Notes: generated from the sequence alone by a model not told the origin. Numbered from the stretch's first letter, positions 12,706-24,838 are shown. The stretch is 64,000 nucleotides of DNA from Branchiostoma floridae (GCF_000003815.2 NC_049993.1:1812123-1876122); one strand, 5' to 3'. Numbers and translations: made by a program.

Positions 12706-12873
12706 TTCAAATACGGGACCTTTATTTAACGTCCTATCCGAGGAAAGTGGGGATACAACGTGCTAAAGTCCTTTCCGATTCCCAAGGGCCAAAGATTGTT
12801 GGCATGACAGGATTCGAACCCTAAGCCACTGGGTTTTAAACAAAACACCTCGCCATTGCGCTACACGACCTCG
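12706..12873 (-). mobile_element. tRNA-derived SINE with intact B box
   Basis: On the minus strand it has an A box TAGCGCAATGG and a perfect B box GGTTCGAATCC, then a body ending near a GACGTTAAATAAAGG tail. The corresponding position of duplication copy 2 (about 23789-23944) holds the same SINE in decayed form, so the insertion predates the segmental duplication. It is not a functional tRNA: the acceptor stem and anticodon arm are not tRNA-like. Confidence 0.8.
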
Positions 12874-12964
12874 TGTTTGAGAGGCTTTTACCTGAAAGAT
12901 GACGTAATGTTTACATGAGCAACCTGACACCTGTTTGTGTTCGTGTCAGGCACGCAGAACTAAG

Positions 12965-12994
12965 ATGGAGTCCCGTGCTCGTACGTGGATATGA
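12965..12994 (+). promoter_or_regulatory. Short upstream ORF before gene 2
   Basis: An ATG with nine codons ends in TGA 31 bp before the proposed start of gene 2. If it lies in the 5' UTR it could lower translation. The transcription start is unknown, so this is only a possibility. Confidence 0.3.
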
Positions 12995-13025
12995 GTTTAA
13001 GGGATTGTAGCACAATTTCACCGGC

Positions 13026-16000
13026 ATGTTGAGGCTCTGTGAGAAACTCCGTGAGGCGGACGCGAAGGGCAGGAGGTACGGACTAGCCCGTGCGGAGACA
13101 GGCTACCTCCGTGCCCTGGTTGACGCCGTGGCTGACAAGGACAGGCTGGCGGAAGTGGAGCTGCTCAAAAGTCTGGGCGACGTGAACTTGGAGAAGGGAA
13201 GACTCGGGAAGGACGTAGGAAAGTTCAACATGGCTTTGGCGCTTTACATAGCTGCTGTGGTCCGGTGTCAAAATCGGGATCAGGGAGAAGGTATAGAACA
13301 CCGATACAAATACGCGGAGAGACGTTTAGAAGGGATGTCGTCAAAGGGGTCACATGCTAATAAGGTACAACGAACTGAAGACAAAGGGACGACTACACCT
13401 GCAAATGTGGCCAGAAAGTTTCAAGACCTGGACAAGAGACATGCTGCCAGTGGTAACACAGACTTTTTGCTGGTTGGATACGCAAACTTGGTGGTAGAAG
13501 GAATGGTAATGGAGAATAACATTCTAGAAACAGAGGCGATCAAGAGTCTCGGTGACGTGTACCTGAAAAGAGGAACAGAAACTAGAGACACAAAACACTT
13601 GACCAAAGCTACTGCTCTGTACAATACTGCACTGGCGCGGGGTAACGACTCACAGGGAGCATTTGTTATTGTCCACCGTTTACTGTACACAGATAAAATT
13701 AGACAGGACATCGCAAAAACAAGTACAAAGGTGAGTTTTTTTTTAACTAAAGCAATTCTTAGATTATGCACCTCTTTTATTTTTCTTTATTTTTAATTTG
13801 AATATACTTATAGCTTAAGTATTAATATAATGATATGTGAACTATGGTGAATTTTTTCACTGACTAGAAGGGGTGGGTTGTAGTATCAGTTTGAAAATCG
13901 TGAATATTCATGTCTTTGGCCACATTTTCGGCACTCGGAAAAATATGCGACAAATAAAGGGAGAATTGGATGGAGAAGGGTTTGGGGCGAAATCGCTAGT
14001 TGTCATCTAACTGGCTAGGGGAGATTTGGTCACCAGTGGGGATGAAAATCACCAGCAACCAAGGTCCAAAATCGTGTCAGGTTGTGCCCTTGAAAAAGCA
14101 ACTTCAAATGAACTTCCTCACTTCACCTGAGTGTAAAAATGGTAGAAGTACTTGTACCTAACTTTGATTGGGGAACCATAGGGCAGTGAAAGGAATGGGT
14201 TTGTGGCACAGTGGATTAAGTATGTTAACAACCCTCTGCCCTTATATCCCCCGGCTATATTTACTACCTCTAACTTCTATCTGTCCTTTATATGTGTCAC
14301 TGTTAAAATTAGGAATAACTTAAGTCCAATGTAACATTGCCCTCGTCCTACATTGAATAAAAAGAAGTGCGTTCAATAACAAGTTTGCCCACTTGTTAAT
14401 CATTATTGGCCGTCTATCTTTTCTTATAGAGGCCAACTCGTGCGAAACGACAAAGAAACGTGAGAAGACCGTTCTCAACTGACCCCTCAAGTTTCAACAT
14501 TAATGGCGGGACGTTAAACAGGTAGGTGCATAGATTCTTGGTTCTTTATTGTCGATGTTGACTACTTATGGGATATACAAATGTCTATAAAATTTGTAGA
14601 ATAATAAGATAATAAAATGATAAAAGAAATACTATTTTTGTTTACCTTTCCAGTGTCAAGAAACCGGAGAAAGTTGAAACCCCGACACGAATTGAGGATG
14701 ACAAGTAAGTGTCGTCTACTTTCATTTTTTTACAGTTACTCGTTGGTATTTGAAGTGAAAATGACTGTTAATAGTAAATTCCCTGCATTGTTTATAAGCC
14801 TTAGGCAAGTATACCTAGATAAATTGGGTGTGGGTGGCTTTTAATGATATTTGGTATTTAGGAAGGTCTCGTCAAGAACAAAATAAAGATTTATTTGTTG
14901 ACCTACTTCTGAGCTGCTTTACTGCAGTATGAACTTTGTATTGACCCTTGGTGGTAGATACTTGGGTTAATGAATTAATGGTACTTTTGGAGCCATTAGC
15001 AGCTTAAAAGGAACCGCATAGGTTAATTATCATAAGCGAGTGAGTTATGAAAACTATCACTTTTTGATGGAAATTAAATAAATCTACTTTGGCCCATCAT
15101 AAGACTTTCAAACATGTGACAGATGTAGCTGAGAAAGAAAAGAACATAGCTAGATACCAATAGGTACTTTTATTTTATATGAAGAATGCGAAAATACCAT
15201 ATTTGTTAATGACGATAATTCCATACTATTTTTTAAATTAATTTCTTAGACTTTGTATTACAGTTGATATCAAAGTTAATTAAAACTTTGATCAGTTTAG
15301 GTGTGCTGTACTACAAACCTTAATTTTTGTCATGGCATCTTCTTTCTTTACAGTACATACGAAGAACATCTACAGAATGGCTGCAGGGCCCTGCAGACTG
15401 GGGACCTGGACACAGCAGAACAAAGCTTTGCAGCTGCGATCAAGTCTGTTCATGTCAACGGTAAGCCTATTAGTAAGTAGAACTCCAACGTCACTTAACT
15501 AAATAAATGGTCCAAGACACTCGTTTCTTTTCGACACACAAAACCATGTTTACCTCAAACCAGACAATCTATACAACCTCTATATGTATTATACACATTA
15601 TAGTCATAGTCAAATAGGCGTGCCAACAATATATTCAAATAGGAACACTGTTGACTATAGATTTGTAAGTTTAGAACGTAAGTCAATTCATCGAATCACA
15701 ATCACAGTGCGCAACTAACGATATCAAATTATTACAGCATTCCAAACAAAGACTTACTTCCCAAAGCAAAGAAGTAAATACATGATTGATGATTTTGAAC
15801 TTACAGGTCGACACAAGAAGGAGGCAGAGCCCCTGTACAAGTTGGGCGAGGTCTATCTGAAGAGAGGAATTCAGTCAAAGAACGGGGGTGATTTCACCAA
15901 GGCTGCAGCACTCTGTAATGCAGCACTGGTAAGGGCAAGGAGAAAAGATATAGAGCAAGCAATCATAGAAATAACTCAAGCATTTGTGAAGGAAGTCCTG

Positions 16001-19000
16001 AAGATCAAACATAAGGTAGACAGTGACCATACAGAGAGACACAAATCGATGTTGACGACTGATAGGGACTATGTAGAAAAGGAGATCAAAAGAATAGAAC
16101 AAGAGATAGACCCATATAGCCTTGATGACGAGGACCCAAAAATAAAAGAGATAGAGATGAAGAGAGTGGAAGCGATCAAAACATTGTTTCAGGCACTTGT
16201 TGATCAGCGTAAAAAGTTCATATCTTACCTTGTAGATGAATGCATAGAGGTTATGGGCCCCCCTCCCTGTAAGTACGCCATGATAGGTCTGGGTTCACAA
16301 GCCACAGGATTGGTAACACCATACTCTGATCTAGAGTTTGCCATTTTGGTAGAGGTAGAAACCAAGCATAATGCTAGTTATTTCCGCAACCTCACTCATT
16401 ATCTGCATCTTAAAGTGATCAATCTCGGAGAAACAATTCTTCCGGCAATGGGGATTAAGTCTCTTAATGATTTCTACTCACACAACCCACTGGACAGCTG
16501 GTTCTATGACTCTATAACACCTCGCGGTTTTGCGTTCGATGGAGCCATGCCACATGCATGTAAGACTCCATTGGGCAGGGGTAGAAACAGCACAGGAACA
16601 AGCGAACTCATCCACACACCAAGCAATATGACCAACATAATGAAAGACGACCTCACGTTCTATTTAAAGAAAGGCTACCATCTCGCTAGTATACTGGGAA
16701 ATGTTGCTTTTATCACAGGAGACCAGGCCTTGGTCGACGAGTACAGGTCACTATGGACGCAGCAGCTACAAGAAAATTATAGGGAAATTCCACTGGTAAT
16801 GGCATTTTCTTTATTACGTGACACTGTATCAACCTTTGAAAAGCAGCCTCTCACTGCCGAACTGCTGAATGTTAAGAAGGAAATGTATCGGTTTTCAAGC
16901 TTTGCTGTGTCCCTTTGGGTGCTACTCCATAACATACAACCGACCACAATCTGGGAGACAATTCAGAACTTGAAAAACAGTGGAGTCGTCAGTAGTGAGA
17001 ACGCACACCACTTGATGGTGATGGTCAGTATATCAGCAGAACTGAGGTTGCGGACATACATAAAGAATCGTGGTCAGGTAGAAAACATGTCAGCCTTATC
17101 GTCAATTTCAAACGGCACGGACATTGAGGAGAAGCTACAGAAAGTGTTTTACATTTCAAATACTAAACAGCTGATGAGATATTACTTTACAGCTAAACCC
17201 CTAAGGCGCTTTATTCCACATTTGATTGGCCCCCAGCCACTGAAAGAACCATTTATTTTCTTTGACAATTCTTCCGAGCTAAAAGCTGAGATACATAAAA
17301 GTTTGTGCGATTTCAAAAATTCTATGACATTCTCAAAAGAAAGGCTACGAAATTGTATTTTGAAATATGGTAAAAACACTGCACACAGTGATGTTGCAGC
17401 CTCACTTCGCAACTTTGCTTCCGCTTTGGATACCCTTGGGGATCACGAAAAGGCAATTAGCTATTACGAACAGGCATTAAAGATGAGGCGGAGTATTTAC
17501 GGCGAGCACAATGCACATCCAGACATCGCCGCTTTACTTAACAGTCTGGGTAACACCTGGATAAAACTCGATGATCACAAGAAGGCAGTTAGCTATTATG
17601 AGCAGTCACTGCAGATGAACCGGAGTATTTATATATATGGTGAGAACATTGCACATCCTGACATCGCTATGTCACTTAACAACTTAGGTACCGCGTGGAT
17701 TGAACTCGGTGATAACAGAAAGGCGGTCAGCTATTTTGAGCAGTCCTTACAGATGTACCGGAGTATCTATGGTGTGGGCACTTCACATCCTGACATCACC
17801 AACTCTCTCAACAACTTGGGTAACGCCTGGAGAAACCTCGGTATTCATAGAAAGTCGGTCAGCTATTATCAACAGTCACTACAGATGAAACGGCGTATCT
17901 ATGGTGAGGACACTGTACATCCTGACATAGCCGCCTCACTGAACAACTTGGGTAACACCTGGTACGACCTTGGTGATCACAGAAAGGCAGTCAGCTATTA
18001 TGAACAGTCACTAAATATGAACTGTCTTATCTATGGTAAAGACATTGCACATCCTCACATCACCACCTCACTTAACAACTTGGGTAACACCTGGAGCAAC
18101 CTTGGTGATCACAGAAGGGCGGTTAGCTATTATGAACAGTCACTACAGATGAACCGGAGCATATATGGTGAGGAAACCGCACATTCTAGCATCGCAAGAT
18201 CACTTGACAACTTGGGTGGTGCCTGGTGGGACCTCGGTGATTACAGAAAGTCGGCAGACTTTATTGAACAGGCACTACAGATGTATATGAGTATTTATGG
18301 TAAGAACGTTTCACATCCTGACATTGCCACCTCACTTAACAACTTGGGTCAAGCCTGGAGAAACCTCGGTGATAACAGAAAGGCGGTCAGCTTTTTTAAA
18401 CAGTCACTACAAATGACGCGGAGTATCTATGGCGAGGACACTGCACATCCTGACATCGCCGTGTCACTTAGCAACTTAGGTAACACATGTAGAAGCCTCG
18501 GTGATTACAGGAAGGCGTTCAGCTATTATGAACAGTCATTACAGATGTACCGGAGTATCTATGGCAAGGACACTGTACATCCTAAAATCGCGAACTCACT
18601 TCACAATTTGGGTGCCACCTGGAATGACCTCGGTTATCAAAGAAAGGCTATCAGCTATTATGAACAGTCATTACAGATGAACGTGAGTATCTATGGCAAG
18701 GACACCGCACATCCTAAAATCGCGAACACACTTAACAACTTGGGTGCCACCTGGAGTGACCTCGGTAATCAAAAAAAGGCGGCCAGTTGTTATGAACACT
18801 CACTACAGATGTACCGGAGTATCTATGGTGAGGACACTGCACATCCCGACATCGCCGCATTATTTATCAACTTGGGTAACACCTGGAAGGACCTCGGTGA
18901 TCACAGAAAGGCGGTTACCTATTATGAACAGTCACTACAGATGAACCGGGTTATCTATGGTACGAATATTGCAAATCCTGACATCGCCGGCTCACTTAAC

Positions 19001-19369
19001 AACTTGGGTGAAGCCTGTAGAATACTAGGTGATCTCAGAAAGGCATATAGCTGCCATAAACAGTCACTGCAGATGAGGAGGGGTATGTACGGCGAGGGAA
19101 CTGCACATTCTGACATCGCTGCCTCACTTAACAACCTGGGTGCCATCTGGGCTGATCTTTGTGATTACAGAAAGGCGGCAAGTTATATTGAACAGGCACT
19201 ACAGATGTACCGGAGTATCTTTGGCGAGGACAGAGCGCATCCTCTCATTATACAAGCGCTTAACAATTTGAGCGTGCTCTGGAGAGAGCTAGGAAATAAC
19301 GAAAAGGCTATGAACTATCTTCAACAGAGCAAACAAATGAAACAGATTATTAAAAGTTCAGATCAGTAA
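13026..19369 (+). CDS. Nucleotidyltransferase-TPR protein, gene 2 (complete, five exons)
   Basis: Exons 13026-13730, 14430-14521, 14654-14704, 15354-15460 and 15807-19369 join with GT/AG sites and consistent phases to a 1505-residue protein. The start ATG follows an in-frame TAG at 13008. Residues 1-235 form helical TPR-like units ([25 protein letters not shown]). A basic linker with [10 protein letters not shown] follows, then the helical exon-4 segment and a charged helix. The nucleotidyltransferase-like block follows, with G481, S482, D493 and E495 in [18 protein letters not shown]. Residues from 844 on are 15 TPR-like repeats of 44 residues. Asp-x-Glu stands where many family members have Asp-x-Asp; both can bind metal. 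By architecture it is a possible NTP-transferring scaffold or sensor; substrate and pathway are unknown. No signal peptide or membrane segment is seen. It is the intact paralogue of gene 1 and lies in the second copy of a tandem duplication. Confidence 0.88.
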
Positions 19370-19640
19370 TTAGCACCAAACCCTGTGAATTAATCTCCTA
19401 TCAAGACAAAATGTTACCATACAACATTTTGCAAAAGATAACCAGTGTAGATGGAAAAGTCAGTGCCGTCACATTGCGAAACGCTATACTAGAGTAGTAT
19501 ATATAACGAAAGCTAACGATTTTATTTTACTGTAAATTACGGTACGACAATGTGATTGTCTGTGTTGGCTCAATCAAAACATAAAACTGATTTCATGCAG
19601 CCGTTGAAGACTAATCATTGTACAATGGGTGATCATGATC

Positions 19641-19646
19641 AATAAA
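19641..19646 (+). terminator. Likely poly(A) signal of gene 2
   Basis: AATAAA lies 272 bp after the stop, in a context shared with gene 1 (GATCAATAAATAGT). Confidence 0.65.
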
Positions 19647-20364
19647 TAGTTGCTTCGCCCAAAAAAAGGTGCACAACTTTTAACTTAAAAGCATTCAGGC
19701 ATGGTAATAAAGTATAAAACGTTTTATCAATGTCTACCAATAAATCAAATCATTCTGATCATTTGTCGTTATTTGAGATAAACGGAAAGAATTCAGGTTT
19801 ATTGAGCTACAACCTGAGTATTGGGGGTCAAGTTGCTCCGGTGAAAATCAGATACCCATCTCTTTCTAGCTGAAATACAAAGGAAAACGTTATCAAATAT
19901 TTTGACATTGTCTTATCAAGTAGATTTTTGGGCACGATAAACACGACTCACACAAGAGGAGAGGAGGATCAAACCATTTGGCTTTACCAGAGACGACCTA
20001 TTTACCATATATACGAGTTTTATTCCACCAACCTGCGAGCACGCAGTCCCCATTTGGCAATTTAAAGTCTCAAATACTTCACCTAGCAACGTAGAGAGAT
20101 CCGAACTATTCTAGCTATAGGGATCCTCTACACAACCTACACAGACGCTTGCCTCACTCTAGTCCTTACAACGTTGGAACAAAGACTTGATTACCTCTGT
20201 GAGTCCAGAAAACACTACAGTCAGACTACTTTCGCGATAGGCCCCCCCGAGACGAGAAGTCATCACAAGCAGAAAGACGCACGACAGCTGTCAGTAGAAC
20301 GCCATAAAACTAGAACAAGTAAACAATACTGTAACAGAAAAAGCCCAACACCTTACACAGTATT

Positions 20365-20565
20365 ACTAAAGCTAAAGTTACCCATACATCATTGTGATGC
20401 GTCGGGCCCGGCGTCCTTTCCGTTTAGTAGCCCTGGGGTCACACATACGAAGGTCACTACAGCAGGGGCTAGTCCACTGGAACTGTAGTGTGTTTATACT
20501 CTCCCTCTTAGCAGAGAAAGAAGTATGTACCCATTTTCCAAGAGTATTTGGTATGACCCGGCTAT
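20365..20565 (-). mobile_element. tRNA-derived SINE, head-truncated copy
   Basis: The body matches the SINE at 11731-12020, including the AGCAGAGAAAGAAGTATGTACC block and an AAGCTAAAGTTACCC tail. The tRNA head is missing beyond about 20565. It sits at a position not equivalent to the other copy, so it is an independent insertion. Confidence 0.7.
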
Positions 20566-22734
20566 CTAGTGGTGGCCTTCCATCCAAATACTGCCTGGAC
20601 TGCATGTTGCTTAACTTTCGACATCGAGTGTATCAACACGCCACGGCCATAATCACATTTAAACTGTTACTTCAGAAACCTGTTAACATTACCCTTTACT
20701 GAACGAAACGATCATCATAAAAAAGACACCAGTATCAAAAAGTACCATAAAGAGGACTAACATTTTTAACACCGATACTGTGTCGTGTTTTAATGCTTGT
20801 ATGTTGTAATTTCAATTGACACATGTACTTTTATCTTTTACTCCCATTCTGACGAATTTATTTAGACACTATAAAGTATAGTGTAATTCGTATTATCATA
20901 ACTGTTTTACCCGATTATGATCGATATGCTGGAACAATTTTCTTTTTAGACACAATGATTCTCTTTAGACACTCGTTTATGTTGTGAATAGCATAATCGT
21001 ATTGTAAATAACAGTGTGGTAAAAGCCTGGCCTTTTTCTGAGGCTGTGAGGCCGACCGTTACTGTACTCCAAGTTTAATTCATTGTAGACTTTGCAGCTG
21101 TAAAATTTTATGAGGGTAAATAAAACCATTACTATTACTACCATCACTGTTCCTTGTTACTGTAATGATCATCCCTCCTAGTTCAGGCTGAGAAGTCCGT
21201 GATTAGCCATTTTGCTTGGAATATCATTTAATTGATGTATGTGAATCATAACGATGAGTACCTACCTTATACATAAGTGATACATTACAGTTAAGGTCAA
21301 ACATTCGATAAACATAGCAAGTTTCTGGTTTCTCATGGGCATTCGTTTACCCATTACGATGTTCTTTTTTTTTTTTTTCCTTCAAAAAGCAGATTCCAAT
21401 TTTGTTTTCAAGACAGTGTATCAGAACCTTTGTTACCGTCGTAAAAGAGGTGCTGTTTTGGTGTGAGCATGAGTATTTTTAGTATAAGTATATGGACTGT
21501 TTACCAGCTTGTTACATACAATTACCGGTGGTTTGTGATATTTGACGTGTTGGTATGTTATGCAAATATTGAGATTTGATAAACTAAAGGATAATGAGAA
21601 TAATCACAATATCAATAACATGATGTGACGCTATATTTCTACATTCTACATAAAATTGTATAAATCTGTTAAGTAAACAATGTGGACAGGTAGACAAAGA
21701 CAGCTTGATATTTTGGGGAGGCTCTCTTTCTTCTGTGTGTGACAATTATGATTTACCCTTTAAAAATAATAATAATAAATAATTAAACAGAAAGCAATAA
21801 AATCGTATTGTGAACAATTCCAAGTATACGTTTGGAGACCTCATTTTTCCGTGAAATGAGTGATGGTGTTGTGGTGTGGATGGAGGATGCTATTGTTTGT
21901 GTTTGGACTTGTGTGTTTGTTTGGAAGGTTTTTGATTGAGGTGTATAAGTGAACAGTGAGTCGGTTGATACCCAACAGTTAGTAATAGTAATATAAATCC
22001 CAATATCATGTTCAAGACACGCTTTTTATAACTTTCGATCAAATCAAAAATCTAGGAAGACAAAATTTGGTCCCCCGTTTCAAAACACATGAATAAAACG
22101 AATTTCCCTATGAATTACAGAAAAGCAAAAGACGCTGCCTATGCTTAGGCTTAGGTCACATGTCCATACCGTAGCCCGGTCGGGCAGCTTTCGGGAGCGA
22201 AAAGAATGGTATAAAATGCATCAAAATACAAAAAAATCAAAATATGATTCATGGGCATGATATGTGTATATTTCTAGGTATTCATTGTAATTTTTCGTTT
22301 CTTAAAACATCCCGGCCAGGCCCCGGTTTTAACCTAAACCTTAGGGAAAAGAGCATATAGACACTCTAATGTCCTTGTGACCTGATCTTCCTAGGTTGCA
22401 TGTCGCATCTCCTTGAACATAGCTTGTGGGGCTGATTTCCCATCAGTTTATAAGAGGGTTATGTAAGGTTCAGTGTTGGAGCAGCCCCCTACAGCGCTTT
22501 ATGCTGCAGCTGAATTCAGGAGACTCCCATACGTATTAACGTTATGCCAAAATCCAGCAAGACAATCACTCAAAATTGGGTCGCCTAGCTACAAAAATAA
22601 TTCCCCACGGAAGTCTTACTCCCTCCGTGAACAAGATGAAATGTGAAGACATCAAGAATTGAAGGTATGTGTTAATGTCTTTCAAAAGATTCTACTAACT
22701 GCATTTATACATGTACGTAACAACCGTCCCGTCG

Positions 22735-22838
22735 TGGCCCAGGCCCTCAACAAAGCATTCCCCTGTGACCGCTGCGGACGGGTGTGTCTGTCTCACATAG
22801 GACTGACTAGCCACCAACGTGCCACATGGCCGACGTAA
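22735..22838 (+). pseudogene. LINE 3'-end remnant encoding a zinc finger
   Basis: The frame reads a short peptide with CDRCGRVCLSHIGLTSHQRA and then a stop. This matches the C2H2-type finger (Cys-x2-Cys, GRxCxSxIGLxSHxR) at the C-terminus of many invertebrate non-LTR retrotransposon proteins. The last His ligand is replaced (RAT instead of RTH), so the finger is decayed. Sequence homologous to copy 1 stops just before it, near 22728, consistent with an insertion. Confidence 0.65.
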
Positions 22839-22995
22839 ACCAACCCCCTAGATGATCTTCGTTCACCAAGTCCAGCCAAGAAGAACAACCATCACAACAG
22901 GTAAAATAATTGCGTCCTACATGAATCAAAACACACATCTATGTCAATATGTTAACATGACGTTTGTATCTGTAACATTTTCATTTGGGCACAAA

Positions 22996-22998
<3 letters not shown>

Positions 22999-23037
<39 letters not shown>
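22999..23037. repeat. (TA)n microsatellite
   Basis: About 19 TA units. Duplication copy 1 has only a short ATATATGG at the matching place (about 12240), so the array expanded after duplication. Confidence 0.95.
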
Positions 23038-23039
<2 letters not shown>

Positions 23040-23394
23040 TTCTGACATCACTTTTGTTCTCAGACGTCGCTTGTACAAAGCGAGGTGGTGTCAATGACAG
23101 TGGCGTATTGTCAGGGTAGGCGCAAGCACTGTTGTTTAGAAATAGACTTACAACAAAAACAGCTGTACTTACAAGTTTAGATTCATGAATATTAATTGTA
23201 CTGGTGTCTAGTTTATCTCTTCTAAAATAAATATACTCAGGGCAAGCAAAAAATGATAAAGCACACTTCTAAAGGTGACGAAATTCCGGCTTATCAGACT
23301 ACCACCCCAAAAGGAAGGTAATCTGGTATGTGTAAGAGAATTCTAATTCTTTGTTTTTGAAGATACCTGCTAAAACATGCTGAATATTTCCTAG

Positions 23395-23395
<1 letters not shown>

Positions 23396-23452
<57 letters not shown>
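23396..23452. repeat. (TA)n microsatellite
   Basis: About 28 TA units. The matching place in copy 1 (about 12597) has a short ACGTATATACATATTCC. Confidence 0.95.
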
Positions 23453-23454
<2 letters not shown>

Positions 23455-23788
23455 CGACTGTACTGTGGTTTAACCCACTCGCACTAAGAAGGAACCATAC
23501 ACTGTAGACGACCTGCATGGGGGGTCCCGACAACGATTTACGCTGACTTGAGAAGAACCCTATCATTACGCTATTACGCTAAGAGTACGCTAAATTTCAA
23601 CGGAAGGCATTTACGCTAAATTTGATCGCCTCGCTACGAATTACGTAAATCAGATGGTTTTCCCTACGTGTTACGGGAAATAAAAAGGCTGCCTACGCCT
23701 TACGTAAAAGAGCATGCAAACCCTCACTGTACGATACATGTGGTTGGTTCTTTAACGTGTTATAGGTGTACGGGTAGCTCTATTGAAA

Positions 23789-23944
23789 CACAGGTGGAGC
23801 TATATTTATCGTCCTATCAGGGTAAAGTGAGTACAATAAGTGCCTTTCCAAATCCCAAGGACCAAAGGTGGTTGATTTTACAGGACTCGAACTATGGACC
23901 ACTGGGTTTTAGAGAAAACAACTTGCGTTACGTCACACGGCCCC
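23789..23944 (-). mobile_element. tRNA-derived SINE, duplicate of the copy at 12706-12873
   Basis: It keeps a diverged B box (AGTTCGAGTCC on the minus strand) and the same body. It shares its flanks with the copy at 12.7-12.9 kb, so the two arose by segmental duplication rather than two insertions. Confidence 0.7.
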
Positions 23945-24258
23945 ATGTTGTTTGCAAAGCTTCTGTGCTTTGAACCTTTCATCATCATCAGTCGTCCCTG
24001 CCGGGCGGGGTAAGGTGTTGCACAATATCTTTCCATAGCGCTCGGTCGTTCATAGCTGCTCCTAGGTCATCAGTGTCAATCCCAGTGTCTCTGGAGATGG
24101 CTGCTGGGTAAGTGAGCTTTCTAGAGTAGGTCTTTCCCCTCGGCTTCCATAGCAGGAGTGAAGAGATCACTTCTTCACTTGCGCGATGACAGTGTCCTGC
24201 AAACTGGACACGCCTCTGCCTGAGGCTGTGGGATACTCGGGGGACATTACGTTAGATA

Positions 24259-24836
24259 CGAGGGGCGTGCAATTAGTAATGGTCCTGACCCATTTCCCAT
24301 AGCAGGAGATTAATGAAACTTGGCACAGTTATTAGTCTTTCTCTTCATAGGAATCACCCAGAGTTAGGCATTTCTCCCATCGTTTGATGCAGCTCTGGAC
24401 ACCGATTTTGTAGGACACCCCAGGTTGGTCCTCCAACTGATGCCTCATCAATGGCACAAGAGGGACGACCAGGTCTGGGAGCTGTTTCCACAGACTTCCA
24501 GCCACGTTTGAATTCAGGATGCCAGCGTTTTACAAGGTCATATGATGGGGCATCATCACCATAAGTTTCATTTATTTCATCAAAAGTCTTCTTTGGTGTG
24601 CGTCCTTTCAAATACAAAAACCGGATCACTGCGCGACACTCAACTGGTTCCATTTCACACCTGGTCCATTTCGCACCTGACTAAGTTCAAACACCAGTAA
24701 ATCAGAAACCACAATTAGTTTAGAGCTGTCTTTTGCAACATAACCCATAGAGATATGAATTATTACACATACAAAATTTCATTTAGATCAGACAACTGGA
24801 AGTGGGTCAGGACCATTACTTATTGCACGCCCCTCG
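24259..24836 (-). mobile_element. Deleted mariner-type transposon nested in the LINE
   Basis: Terminal inverted repeats of about 39 bp begin CGAGGGGCGTGCAAT and match at about 37 of 39 positions. They are flanked by TA dinucleotides (24257-24258 and 24837-24838), the mariner target. Inside, minus-strand 24653-24354 encodes about 99 residues of the N-terminal helix-turn-helix region (ECRAVIRFLYLKGRTPKKT, then PRPGRP). The catalytic DDE/D part is missing, so it is a non-autonomous deletion derivative. It splits the C-terminal frame of the host LINE. Confidence 0.88.
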
Positions 24837-24838
24837 TA

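Larger units (their letters stand above)
4157..12873. repeat. Tandem segmental duplication, copy 1
   Basis: Exons, introns, 3' UTR and intergenic DNA match 15354-23945. Offsets are 11197 at the 107 bp exon, 10708 at the large exon, 10713 at the poly(A) signal and about 10790 near 12.26/23.05 kb. Coding DNA is the most similar; intergenic parts match in blocks broken by insertions. Confidence 0.85.
8656..12964. other. 3' UTR and intergenic DNA of duplication copy 1
   Basis: No coding gene is supported. The stretch aligns by eye with 19370-23945 downstream of gene 2. It contains a poly(A) signal, one 94 bp MITE and two tRNA-derived SINEs, listed separately. Confidence 0.6.
15354..23945. repeat. 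Tandem segmental duplication, copy 2
   Basis: This is the partner of 4157-12873. It lacks the 94 bp MITE and the SINE at 11.73-12.02 kb, but has gained a headless SINE (20365-20565), a LINE zinc-finger fragment (22735-22838) and two (TA)n expansions. Confidence 0.85.
19370..23978. other. 3' UTR and intergenic DNA of duplication copy 2
   Basis: No intact gene is seen. The stretch mirrors 8656-12873 and ends against the LINE that starts at 23979. Repeats inside it are listed separately. Confidence 0.6.

Noticed and set aside
12808..12873. Possible tRNA gene (perfect B box)
   Set aside because: The acceptor and anticodon stems are not tRNA-like and the sequence continues into a SINE body with a tail; related copies occur elsewhere.
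15782..15784. ATG at 15782 as the start of gene 2
   Set aside because: It is intronic, just before the acceptor ending at 15806. Exon 4 joins at 15807 in phase and the real start is in the exon at 13026.
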